From: JANYCG01 sp031392945
GTDB taxonomy: Bacteria > Pseudomonadota > Gammaproteobacteria > Burkholderiales > Burkholderiaceae_C
DNA: 16,807 nucleotides
Direction: 5' to 3'
Assembly: GCA_031392945.1 (NCBI GenBank)
Contig: JANMVT010000124.1
Location: 1-16,807 of the forward strand
Positions 7,853 through 15,868 of this stretch are shown here, piece by piece (the stretch's first letter is position 1; every line of letters starts with the position of its first letter). A program made the translations under genes and the position numbers. Below the pieces are notes generated by a model that saw nothing but the letters and a program-made list of their open reading frames with translations, made no database searches and had not been told where the DNA came from.

Positions 7853-7882
7853 GAGGACTCCAGCTAGTTTTAGGGCTATACA

Positions 7883-9679
7883 TCAGGCGAAAACGGCTTC
7901 CGTGTCAAGCAGCAGCTTGGCGCCCGAACGCGCGGTGCGCATCAGGCCGGCCGTTTCCGGGAAGAGTTTGCCGAAATAGAAGCGTGCCGTCTGCAGCTTG
8001 GCCTGATAGAACGGGTCCTGGTTGCCTGCGGCAATTTGACGCAAAGCCGCTTGCGCCATGCGGGCCCAGAAATAACCAAACACCAGGTGGCCAGCCACGC
8101 GCAGGTAGTCCACGGCAGCAGCGCCCACTTCGTCGGCATTCTGGAAACCCTTGAAGCCCAACTCGGTGGTGAGCTTGGTCATCTGGTCGCCCAGGACGGA
8201 AATCGGCGTGATGAACTCGGCCATCTTTTCGTTCACGCCTTCTTCGTCCACCAATGCCGCAATCAGCTTGCCGAATTTCTTCAACGTGGCGCCGTTGTTG
8301 CCCAGCACTTTGCGGCCCAGCAGGTCGAGCGACTGGACGGTGTTGGTGCCTTCGTAAATCATGTTGATGCGGGCGTCGCGCACAAACTGCTCCATGCCCC
8401 ATTCCTTGATGTAGCCGTGGCCGCCAAATACCTGCTGGCAGGCCGAGGTCGCGATCCAGCCATTGTCGGTCAGGAACGCTTTCACGATCGGCGTCAGCAT
8501 CGACAGCATTTCATCACTGTCCTTGCGCACTTTTTCGTCCGGGTGGCTATGCACCTTTTCCAGCAGCACCGAGCAATAGATGGCCAGCGCGCGGCCGCCC
8601 TCGGCATAGGCGCGGGCAGTGAGCAGCATCTTGCGCACGTCCGGGTGCACGATGATGGGGTCGGCCGGTTTGTCTTTGGCTTTGGGGCCGGAGAGTGACC
8701 GCATCTGGATGCGGTCTTTGGCGTAGGCCAGGGCATTCTGGTAAGCCACTTCGGTCAGCCCCAGCGACTGGTTGCCCACACCCAGGCGTGCCGCGTTCAT
8801 CATCACAAACATGGCCTGCATGCCCTTGTTGGGCTGGCCCACCAGGGTGCCAACTGCGCCGTCCAGCACGATCTGCGCCGTGGCGTTGCCATGGATGCCC
8901 ATCTTGTGCTCGATTCCGCCGCAGTAAATGCCATTGCGTGAACCCAAGGAGCCATCCTTGTTGACATTGAATTTGGGCACGATGAATAGGCTCACGCCCT
9001 TGATGCCGGGCGGTGCGTCGGTCAAACGCGCCAGCACCAGGTGGATGATGTTGTCGGCCATGTCGTGTTCACCGGCGCTGATGAAAATCTTGTTGCCGGT
9101 GATCTTGTAAGTGCCGTCGGGCAGGGCTTCGGCCTTGCTGCGCATCAGGCCCAGGTCGGTGCCGCAATGCGGCTCGGTCAGGCACATGGTGCCGGTCCAT
9201 TCGCCGCTGGTCATCTTGTGCAGGTAGGTCTGTTTTTGCTCGTCGGTGCCGTAGGTGTGCAGGGCCGCGTAGGCGCCGTGTGTGAGGCCGGGGTACATGG
9301 TCCAGGCCTGGTTGGCGCTGTTGAGCATTTCGTTGAAACACTGGCTCACCACCAGGGGCAGGCCCTGGCCGCCAAAGGCCGGGTCGCCGGTCAGCGCGGG
9401 CCAGCCGCCCTCCACAAACTGCCGGTAGGCGGCCTTGAAGCCGGTTGGCGTTTTGACTTCGTGGCTGACTTTGTCGTAGGTGCAGCCCTCGGTGTCTCCG
9501 CTGATGTTGAGGGGCTGCGTCACTTCAACCGCAAATTTTCCGCCTTGTTCCAGCACCGCATTGATGGTGTCGGCATCGATGTCGGCGTGTTTGGGCATGG
9601 CCTTGAGGTCGCCAACAACGTTCAACAGTTCGTGCATGACAAATTGCATGTCGCGCAGGGGTGGGGTGTAGCTGGGCAT
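7883..9679 (-). CDS. Acyl-CoA dehydrogenase, long (C-terminal extended) type
   Basis: A 598-aa flavoprotein of the larger acyl-CoA dehydrogenase class, with an extra C-terminal helical domain (about 470-598) beyond the ~380-residue core. FAD- and substrate-binding segments are MCLTEPHCGTDLG (165-177) and ITGNKIFISAGEHD (193-206). FGGHGYIKEWGMEQFVRDARI lies near 418-438. The predicted catalytic base is E443 in MIYEGTNTVQSLDLL, matching the EGT glutamate of medium-chain dehydrogenase. It introduces the 2,3-double bond that starts each beta-oxidation round, passing electrons to an electron-transferring flavoprotein not in this window. Related long forms include DmdC and bacterial FadE-type enzymes; acyl specificity is open. 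The ATG at 9679 has GAAGGA 8 nt upstream, and only two bases separate it from the regulator's TGA, which implies co-translation. Confidence 0.93.
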   Translation of the reverse strand: MPSYTPPLRDMQFVMHELLNVVGDLKAMPKHADIDADTINAVLEQGGKFAVEVTQPLNISGDTEGCTYDKVSHEVKTPTGFKAAYRQFVEGGWPALTGDPAFGGQGLPLVVSQCFNEMLNSANQAWTMYPGLTHGAYAALHTYGTDEQKQTYLHKMTSGEWTGTMCLTEPHCGTDLGLMRSKAEALPDGTYKITGNKIFISAGEHDMADNIIHLVLARLTDAPPGIKGVSLFIVPKFNVNKDGSLGSRNGIYCGGIEHKMGIHGNATAQIVLDGAVGTLVGQPNKGMQAMFVMMNAARLGVGNQSLGLTEVAYQNALAYAKDRIQMRSLSGPKAKDKPADPIIVHPDVRKMLLTARAYAEGGRALAIYCSVLLEKVHSHPDEKVRKDSDEMLSMLTPIVKAFLTDNGWIATSACQQVFGGHGYIKEWGMEQFVRDARINMIYEGTNTVQSLDLLGRKVLGNNGATLKKFGKLIAALVDEEGVNEKMAEFITPISVLGDQMTKLTTELGFKGFQNADEVGAAAVDYLRVAGHLVFGYFWARMAQAALRQIAAGNQDPFYQAKLQTARFYFGKLFPETAGLMRTARSGAKLLLDTEAVFA

Positions 9680-9681
9680 GG

Positions 9682-10374
9682 TCAGTCCTTCGTTGAAAGT
9701 GTTTTGATATTCGATTTGCGGGCGGGCTTGCTGGACGGGGTGACGCCATACAGGCGCAAGATATTTTCAAAGCCCTGGTTGGCGCGTTGAATGGACACCG
9801 GGTTTTTCAAAAACCGGGCCTCGTAATGCAGGGCCAAGATCAGGCCGTGAATCTCAAATGCAATTTGCTGTTCATCGGCGTCTTCCAGCAGGTGGCCACA
9901 TTCTTTGGCCTGCACCACGGCACGGTAAACCGCCTTGAGCCAGGTGTTGACCGAGCTGGCCAGGGCATCACGCACCGGGCCGGGCCGGTCGTCAAACTCC
10001 ACTGCGCCGCTGATGAAAATGCAGCCCGATTGCAGTTCCACCGCCACGCGTTTCATCCAGTTGTCAAACAGCGCCCGAAGGCGCGGCAAGCCCTTGGCCT
10101 GCAACATCGCCGGCGCAAAAATCTCCTGCTCAAAGTGGTTGAAATATTCGCGAATCACGGATATCTGCAACTCCTCGCGCGAGCCAAAATGCGCGAACAC
10201 GCCCGACTTGCTCATGTGCATCACTTCGGCCAGAACACCAATAGACAGACCCTCAAGCCCGATTTGCGTGGACAGCCCCAGAGCCGCATCGACAATGGCT
10301 TGTTTGGTCTGTTGGCCTTTGTGCACGGCGCGGCCCGCATGGGCGGATTTCACGGGCAGTTGAGAGACTGACAT
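9682..10374 (-). CDS. TetR-family regulator of the acyl-CoA operon
   Basis: A 230-aa TetR/AcrR-type repressor. The N-terminal DNA-binding domain spans about 22-70: TKQAIVDAALGLSTQIGLEGLSIG leads into the helix-turn-helix LAEVMHMSKSGVFAHFGSREEL (48-69). The C-terminal ligand domain contains SGCIFISGAVEFDDRPGPVRDAL (116-138), a segment common in this subgroup. The basic tail (about 214-230) is unusual. The ATG at 10372-10374 is the only reasonable start, though its Shine-Dalgarno sequence is poor. As the first gene of the operon, two bases ahead of the acyl-CoA dehydrogenase, it most likely represses its own operon and is released by an acyl-CoA, as PsrA/FadR-type TetR proteins are. A 12-bp imperfect palindrome 24 nt upstream is a candidate operator. 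The inducer is not known. Confidence 0.9.
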   Translation of the reverse strand: MSVSQLPVKSAHAGRAVHKGQQTKQAIVDAALGLSTQIGLEGLSIGVLAEVMHMSKSGVFAHFGSREELQISVIREYFNHFEQEIFAPAMLQAKGLPRLRALFDNWMKRVAVELQSGCIFISGAVEFDDRPGPVRDALASSVNTWLKAVYRAVVQAKECGHLLEDADEQQIAFEIHGLILALHYEARFLKNPVSIQRANQGFENILRLYGVTPSSKPARKSNIKTLSTKD

Positions 10375-10397
10375 GGCGCAGGCTGGGCAATTAATAA

Positions 10398-10409
10398 ACG
10401 AACGGTCGT
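10398..10409. promoter_or_regulatory. Candidate TetR operator
   Basis: An imperfect palindrome, ACGAACGGTCGT, with 10 of 12 symmetric positions lies 24 nt upstream of the regulator's ATG in an otherwise AT-rich stretch. ACGA-type half-sites are common for TetR-family repressors. I could not place a convincing -35/-10 pair beside it, so the operator assignment rests on symmetry and location. Confidence 0.4.
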
Positions 10410-10519
10410 GCTATTTTTCATCAAATCATTTGCTGTTGACGCAAGCGCCTGTTTTCTAGACTTTGGTTTCTAAGTGGGGCAAGGGTTAACCCGCTCGGGT
10501 TCTTTGCGATGCCGGCGAG

Positions 10520-10548
10520 CCTGAACCCCCGCAGCGCCGCTGGCGCTC
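10520..10548 (+). repeat. Solo copy A of the 29-bp dispersed repeat
   Basis: These 29 bases (starting CCTGAACCCCCGCAGCGCC) are identical to the reverse complement of the right terminal repeat at 14640-14668 and to the copy at 16715-16743. Similarity stops after the 29 bases. With flanking bases the copy can fold: GCCTGA at the start pairs with TCAGGC just after, around an inner GCGCC-GCT-GGCGC hairpin. This gives it a REP-like shape. Confidence 0.8.
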
Positions 10549-10575
10549 AGGCAAATTGGCAGGTATCGGTAACCG

Positions 10576-10597
10576 GAATGATGAGCATCTCAATGAC
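10576..10597 (+). repeat. Left arm of 22-bp inverted repeat flanking katG
   Basis: This 22-bp segment, with core GATGAGCATC, recurs exactly in reverse complement at 13088-13109 on the other side of katG. Similarity continues imperfectly for about a dozen bases outward (ATCGG...CC). Read outside-in, both arms start with codons for MMSISMT before the frames diverge, so they could be remnants of two insertion-sequence ends or transposase starts. Confidence 0.7.
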
Positions 10598-10628
10598 AGC
10601 CGGTTTTCTTGAAGGCGCCCGTGTCACC

Positions 10629-10693
10629 GACCGCCGTATAGGATCCATTCCATGATCGCCGTATAGGTTCCATTCTGTGACCGACGTAATGGA
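10629..10693. repeat. 25-bp-period tandem repeat, about 2.6 copies
   Basis: Units start at 10629, 10654 and 10679, exactly 25 bases apart. The first two share GAYCGCCGTATAGGWTCCATTC and the third begins GACCGACGTAATGGA before decaying into the following hairpin. Spacing without intervening unique DNA rules out a CRISPR array. Such iterated motifs occur in insertion-sequence ends and in protein-binding arrays; which applies here is unknown. Confidence 0.65.
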
Positions 10694-10724
10694 GCCACGG
10701 CGGGATCGCCGTGGCTCCGTTTTC
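10691..10724 (+). terminator. Perfect 12-bp hairpin 3' of katG
   Basis: GGAGCCACGGCG (10691-10702) and CGCCGTGGCTCC (10707-10718) pair perfectly around the loop GGAT. The stem is followed by GTTTTC on the plus strand, so its best terminator orientation is plus, although no plus-strand gene is present. On the minus strand it lies 19-46 nt past the katG stop, where it probably ends or stabilises the katG transcript even though ATTACG, not a T-run, follows. Confidence 0.6.
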
Positions 10725-10736
10725 TGCTCGGCGTAC

Positions 10737-12884
<2,148 letters not shown>

Positions 12885-12989
12885 AGGGGGATCTCCTTTA
12901 ACGGTTGAATGGCTGCACTTGCATTGGGGCCGAAGGACGACGCAGAAATTACGCCCGTGGACCTTGTTTGAAATGACAGACTGGGATGG

Positions 12990-13011
12990 TCATAGTAATT
13001 AATTACTATGA
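12990..13011. promoter_or_regulatory. Perfect 22-bp palindrome over the katG promoter
   Basis: Arms CATAGTAATT and AATTACTATG (12991-13010), plus one more T/A pair outward, form a perfect 22-bp palindrome. It covers the spacer and -10 of the predicted katG promoter. It resembles an operator for a dimeric regulator. ATAG and CTAT are separated by 10 bases, not the 7 of the OxyR consensus, so OxyR is possible but not matched. Fur/PerR- or MarR-type binding is an alternative. Confidence 0.65.
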
Positions 13012-13020
13012 AAATCACAA
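12992..13020 (-). promoter_or_regulatory. Predicted sigma-70 promoter of katG
   Basis: On the minus strand, TTGTGA (13020-13015) and TACTAT (12997-12992) are separated by exactly 17 bases; each matches 4 of 6 consensus positions. Transcription would begin near 12985, leaving a leader of about 100 nt before the GTG. The palindrome at 12990-13011 overlaps the spacer and -10, a position suited to repression. Confidence 0.5.
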
Positions 13021-13087
13021 ATCAATAAAATTCATGCATCAGATAGGAGTTATCAAAGATGCCCGGGTTTCCATGACGTCTTTCGTA

Positions 13088-13109
13088 GTCATTGAGATGC
13101 TCATCATTC
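13088..13109 (-). repeat. Right arm of 22-bp inverted repeat flanking katG
   Basis: Exact reverse complement of 10576-10597. On the minus strand it reads into codons for MMSISMTTKDVMETR and then a stop about 22 codons from its start. This could be a decayed transposase N-terminus, but that is inference from a short match only. Confidence 0.7.
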
Positions 13110-13172
13110 TGGCCGCCGATCCTGGTCAATTTGCAGGAATGCTGAGCCAAATATGGGGATATGTCATGAAGA

Positions 13173-13220
13173 GCCCCCAGACCCTGCGATTTCCGTGCTT
13201 CAAGGCTGCGGAGGTTCAGG
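13173..13220 (-). repeat. Copy B of the dispersed repeat, internally deleted
   Basis: Matches element C from GCCCCCAGACCCTG through TTCAAGGCTGCG, then jumps to GAGGTTCAGG, the outer end. About 27 bases present in C are missing, and the join falls on a GCTGCG that occurs at both edges of the missing part in C. Deletion between direct repeats explains it. The outer end supplies the TGA of the ATPase gene. Confidence 0.75.
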
Positions 13221-14358
13221 CATCTAACCCATTGAGCCAGCCAGCAGCATCCCGCACCTTCACTTCGCCCGCGTCCTCTTCATGCCGCAAATTGCGCACG
13301 ACTTGCACGGCTTGCGCGTCAGTCCATTGCTCTGCAAACCGCTTCAAGGCACCGTGCGGTTTGTTGTCGGACAGCTTGCATTCAATCAGGTGTGACAAGG
13401 TGGCGCCTTTTTTTGCAGTGTGGCTCAGGCAAAAATCCACTTCGGCGCCGTCCTTGGTGCGCACGTAGTGCAGGTCCACCTCTTTGCCCTTGGCGTCCTG
13501 CTGCCAGTGGATGTGTTTGAGCAGGTGGCAGGCAACCAGGTTTTCAAAACGCACACCATCGTCGCCCACCACCAGGCCGGTGTCGAAGAAATAGACTTTG
13601 GGCGCTTGCAGTGTTGCCCTTGCAATGTTGTGGTGCCAGGGGCGGACCACGAAAACAATGTACAGCGCCTCCAGGATGTCCAAGTAACGCTTGAGCGTGA
13701 CGGGCGACACATTCAGGTCACGGGCCATGGATGCCATCGACAAGGGCGAACCCACCCGCTGGCGCAGCAATTCAGCAAAAAGGCGCATCGCGGCCAGCTC
13801 GTGCAAACGCGAAAACTCCAGCACGTCGTTGCGGATGAGCCCGTCAAAATATTGCCTGCGCCAGCGCTGTGCATCGTCGTCCGTCTCGGCCAGGCAAGGC
13901 TCCGGGAAGCCGCCACGCTCAAGTAGATGGGTCAAAGCATCGGCCGGTTTTGCGCCCGTCTGCTCGCACCATTCCCGCACCGATATTGGGTGCAGCCGCC
14001 AGGCGAAGAAGCGCCCTGCCAGCGACTCGCCCGATTGGCGAAAGGTGTCGAGCCGCGCACTGCCGGTGACCAGCAATTGCTGCCCTTTGGGTTTGCCGTC
14101 AACAACGCCCTTGAGCCATGTCTTCCAATCGGGCATCTTGTGGATTTCATCGAGCACCAAGAGCTTGGCCTGCGGACGCCAGCCCTGCCGCAGGATCACG
14201 GCGCGGTCTTCGGCTACGTCGTAATTGAGGTACTAGCCGGGTGTCTCGTCCAGCAGCAATTTGCTCAGCGTGGTTTTGCCGACTTGCCGCGCACCCGTGA
14301 CAAACACCATCTTCTTGGCCAAATCCTTTTGTATGAGATCGTCGGCATAGCGTTTCAT
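13216..14358 (-). pseudogene. AAA ATPase with DUF4143, interrupted by an in-frame TAG
   Basis: A 380-codon frame encoding an ATPase of the AAA_14/DUF4143 type, starting at the ATG at 14358 (MKRYADDLIQKDLAKKM). Walker A is GARQVGKTT (22-30). Codon 42 is TAG (14233-14235), just before YLNYDVAED; a CAG-to-TAG change would explain it. Past it the frame continues intact: Walker B LLVLDE (66-71), sensor segment LLVTGSARLD (95-104), then the DUF4143 region with DLNVSPVTLKRYLDILEALYIVFVV (about 216-240) and a nuclease-like EVDFCLSHTAKKGATLSHLIECKLS segment (about 306-330). Re-initiation at GTG codon 54 would lose Walker A, so ATP binding should be lost. The family is widespread with unclear function. 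The stop codon lies in repeat copy B. A recent nonsense mutation is likely; sequencing error or amber suppression is also possible. Confidence 0.85.
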
Positions 14359-14378
14359 GAGACTATTTTAAAGCTGAA

Positions 14379-14404
14379 TATCAAAAAGTCGCGACTTTTT
14401 GATA
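14379..14404. promoter_or_regulatory. Perfect 26-bp palindrome upstream of the ATPase gene
   Basis: A perfect palindrome centred on GTCGCGAC (inner part AAAAAGTCGCGACTTTTT) lies 21 nt upstream of the ATPase ATG. A second, looser copy of the same half-sites follows at 14416-14437 (AAAAGTC, eight-base gap, GACTTTT), and AAAAGTCGC is directly repeated at 14384 and 14416. It could be an operator or a cruciform-forming site; no clear promoter hexamers were assigned. Confidence 0.6.
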
Positions 14405-14460
14405 GTTGACTATATAAAAGTCGCATTTTTGACTTTTGCCATTCCCCCTGACATCGTCGG

Positions 14461-14668
14461 CCTGAACCCGCGCAGCGCCGCTGTCGCTCAACTGTCGCAG
14501 GCCCTTCGGGCGACCATTTGCAGTACTCAATCCCAGGGCCGCCACGCGAACTCGCTGCGCTCAAACAGCGCGTGGCTCTGTCGGTCCGCTGCGCGGCCCC
14601 CAGACCCTGAGATTTCCGTGCTTCAAGGCTGCGCCAGACGAGCGCCAGCGGCGCTGCGGGGGTTCAGG
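14461..14668. mobile_element. Element C: 208-bp MITE-like element with 29-bp terminal inverted repeats
   Basis: The left end (14461-14489, starting CCTGAACCCGCGCAGCGCC) and right end (14640-14668, ending GGGGGTTCAGG) are reverse complements at 27 of 29 positions. The interior has further hairpins, including GCCACGCG/CGCGTGGC around 14540-14576 and GGCCCTTCGGGC. It has no open frame large enough for a transposase. I see no clear target-site duplication. Structure and recurrence in the window indicate a non-autonomous palindromic element; the mobilising enzyme is unknown. Confidence 0.7.
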
Positions 14669-14725
14669 CTTGGGGTAATTGAAAGCGCACATCGCCTTGC
14701 TCATGTCTTTTCCCGTAGATCCCGT

Positions 14726-15409
14726 CTACCAGGGGTCATCAGCCGCCTTGAAGCTCTTCCGCAAGTTGGCACGCATCAGCCATGCGCCGTTCACAGCAAA
14801 GGTCGCTTCCTTACTTTCAAGGCTCGCTCCAAATAGCGTCTCTATCAATTTGAGAAGTTCTGTCCTCTGAGCGCGTGTGATTTTCAAATGACTGGCGTGA
14901 CCTTCGCGGTCGGGGCGCCTATCGATCATTGCAACAAAAAAGGCATTGGCCAGCTTAAAGATTTGTTCATCGATTTGCTCCATAGTCGCCGAAGTCTCGG
15001 CTGAGGATGCCATCAGCTTGCCATAGTCGAAGCCCGGCTTCGGGCCACCAAGCATATTGGTAGCAATGTCTATCAGGGTGTCGTTTAGATCGATCTTCTG
15101 TTGGTAGAAGTTGGCCAAGCCCTGGACAAAGGGGGCAACATCATCTCCGACCTCCAGTTGATTTAGCGTTGCAATCATCCGCCGCATTTCAAACTTTGCC
15201 TTGGTGCTCATCTTGACACCTGCCATCAACCGAGAAGTCGAGTCTTTGGCCTTGTCGAATTCGGTCTTCGCCTTCATCTGCAAGTCGTAAGTCGTCGCCA
15301 AACTTCGGACGTATTCGACCGCAGCTATGTAGTTACTTAGGTCTGCCGCGTTACATAGTCCGCAGATCGTTAGACAGAGCGATCCAATTGCCAGTCGTAC
15401 AGTACGCAT
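14726..15409 (-). CDS. Exported helical protein, unrecognised
   Basis: A 227-aa protein I do not recognise. Residues 1-21 form a signal peptide (MRTVRLAIGSLCLTICGLCNA, then ADL), so it is probably periplasmic. The mature part is rich in charged helices: YIAAVEYVRSLATTYDLQMKAKTEFDKAK (27-55), then KMSTKAKFEMRRMIATLNQLEV, a central hydrophobic DLNDTLIDIATNMLGG, and a C-terminal helix around RAQRTELLKLIETLFG. No enzyme motif is visible. The ATG at 15409 is supported by a purine-rich GGGAGGGGAGGG just upstream, ending about 5 nt before it. The upstream gene on the same strand encodes a membrane protein 459 bp away, with repeats between. It lies between two inverted copies of the dispersed repeat, which suggests accessory or transferred DNA. 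Confidence 0.75.
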   Translation of the reverse strand: MRTVRLAIGSLCLTICGLCNAADLSNYIAAVEYVRSLATTYDLQMKAKTEFDKAKDSTSRLMAGVKMSTKAKFEMRRMIATLNQLEVGDDVAPFVQGLANFYQQKIDLNDTLIDIATNMLGGPKPGFDYGKLMASSAETSATMEQIDEQIFKLANAFFVAMIDRRPDREGHASHLKITRAQRTELLKLIETLFGASLESKEATFAVNGAWLMRANLRKSFKAADDPW

Positions 15410-15490
15410 CTAGCCCTCCCCTCCCAAATTCAATGCCCAAGAGGGGCAACTCAATTCTGCTCCAAAAAGTGCGTAGAGGGACATTGCGCG

Positions 15491-15578
15491 ACTTAACGAA
15501 TAGCGTTTTTCTGCAGCGCAGCGATGTTTGCAAATGGCGAAGAACTCATACTCGGCAGATAAACGCTATTCGTTAGAC
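15491..15578. other. attC-like 88-bp stem-loop
   Basis: Perfect 15-bp arms, TAACGAATAGCGTTT (15494-15508) and AAACGCTATTCGTTA (15561-15575), extend after one mismatch by five more pairs (TCTGC/GCAGA), leaving a 40-nt loop. The outer ends ACTTAAC (15491-15497) and GTTAGAC (15572-15578) fit the integron attC core patterns RYYYAAC and GTTRRRY. Against a true attC: the spacers between core boxes are fully paired, there is only one site, and no integrase is in the window. Confidence 0.45.
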
Positions 15579-15715
15579 TGAACCGTCGCCCTGAACAGGG
15601 GCTGGGTGACGGCATGGGCGTTTGTAAGCATGGTGACGCGTGCATGCACAAATTATGACTTGAGATTCGACGTATGTGTTGGCCAGTGCGAGCGGCGTCG
15701 CATAAATCGCGCTAG

Positions 15716-15812
15716 CCTGAACCACTGCAGGGTGGCGGGAGCGAATCTGCCGCAGTCTTGAAGCACGAAAACGCCGGGGGTATGGGGGCCGCTCAGCGCC
15801 CGCCGGGCTCAG
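15716..15812 (+). repeat. Copy D of the dispersed repeat, diverged
   Basis: Aligns without gaps for its first 40 bases to the copy at 16715 (CCTGAACC...CGCAG), then shares TTGAAGCACG, ACGCCGGGG and ATGGGGGCCGC-type segments. The inner part of the 29-bp end is strongly diverged, so this is an older copy. Same orientation as the copy at 16715. The right boundary is approximate. Confidence 0.6.
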
Positions 15813-15823
15813 GGAGAACCGAA

Positions 15824-15863
15824 CAACTATTGGGGTTGTGCCAAAAGAACAAAACAATAGTTG
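15824..15863 (-). terminator. Hairpin after the membrane-protein gene
   Basis: CAACTATTG (15824-15832) and CAATAGTTG (15855-15863) pair perfectly around a 22-nt loop, starting 5 nt past the TAG of the membrane-protein gene on the minus strand. The loop is T-rich on that strand but no T-run follows the stem, so it may be a 3'-end hairpin and not a true intrinsic terminator. Confidence 0.35.
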
Positions 15864-15868
15864 GAGCA

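Larger units (their letters stand above)
10375..10736. other. Gene-free interval between katG and the tetR operon
   Basis: This 362-bp interval holds no credible gene. From left to right it contains: the candidate TetR operator and operon promoter region (10375-10440); a short AACCCG/CGGGTT hairpin followed by CTTT (10488-10505); a solo copy of the dispersed GC-rich repeat (10520-10548); one arm of the exact 22-bp inverted repeat around katG (10576-10597); a 25-bp-period tandem repeat (10629-10693); and a strong hairpin (10691-10718). The density of repeats suggests past insertions or excisions here. Confidence 0.7.
12885..13215. other. Gene-free interval upstream of katG
   Basis: This 331-bp interval holds the katG ribosome site and leader (12885-12985), the palindromic promoter (12990-13020), an AT-rich stretch, the right arm of the 22-bp inverted repeat (13088-13109) and most of dispersed repeat copy B (13173-13220). 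A plus-strand open frame crosses the interval but runs through the repeat and into the antisense of the ATPase gene, and I do not accept it. Confidence 0.65.
14359..14725. other. Gene-free interval between the ATPase pseudogene and the exported protein gene
   Basis: These 367 bases contain the AT-rich palindromes (14379-14437), the 208-bp MITE-like element (14461-14668) and a short stretch (14669-14725) after the stop codon of the exported-protein gene in which I see nothing notable. No credible coding region is present. Confidence 0.7.
15410..15868. other. Gene-free interval between the two unrecognised genes
   Basis: This 459-bp interval holds the leader of the exported-protein gene, the attC-like stem-loop (15491-15578), the diverged repeat copy D (about 15716-15812) and a hairpin after the membrane-protein gene (15824-15863). 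A 98-codon minus-strand frame fills part of it but runs through copy D and the stem-loop arm, and starts at an overlapping GTG; I do not accept it. Confidence 0.65.

Noticed and set aside
10629..10693. CRISPR array
   Set aside because: The 25-bp units are contiguous with no unique spacers and only about 2.6 copies.
12990..13011. Reading the katG palindrome as a definite OxyR site
   Set aside because: The ATAG and CTAT elements are 10 bases apart and there is no second properly spaced pair; the regulator is left open.
12986..13468. 160-codon plus-strand open frame beginning at the katG promoter palindrome
   Set aside because: It passes through the repeat arm and copy B, then reads antisense to the ATPase gene. 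No ribosome site and no family similarity.
15491..15578. Calling the accessory region an integron
   Set aside because: There is one candidate site, no integrase, and the stem lacks the usual unpaired spacer; the evidence supports only an attC-like label.
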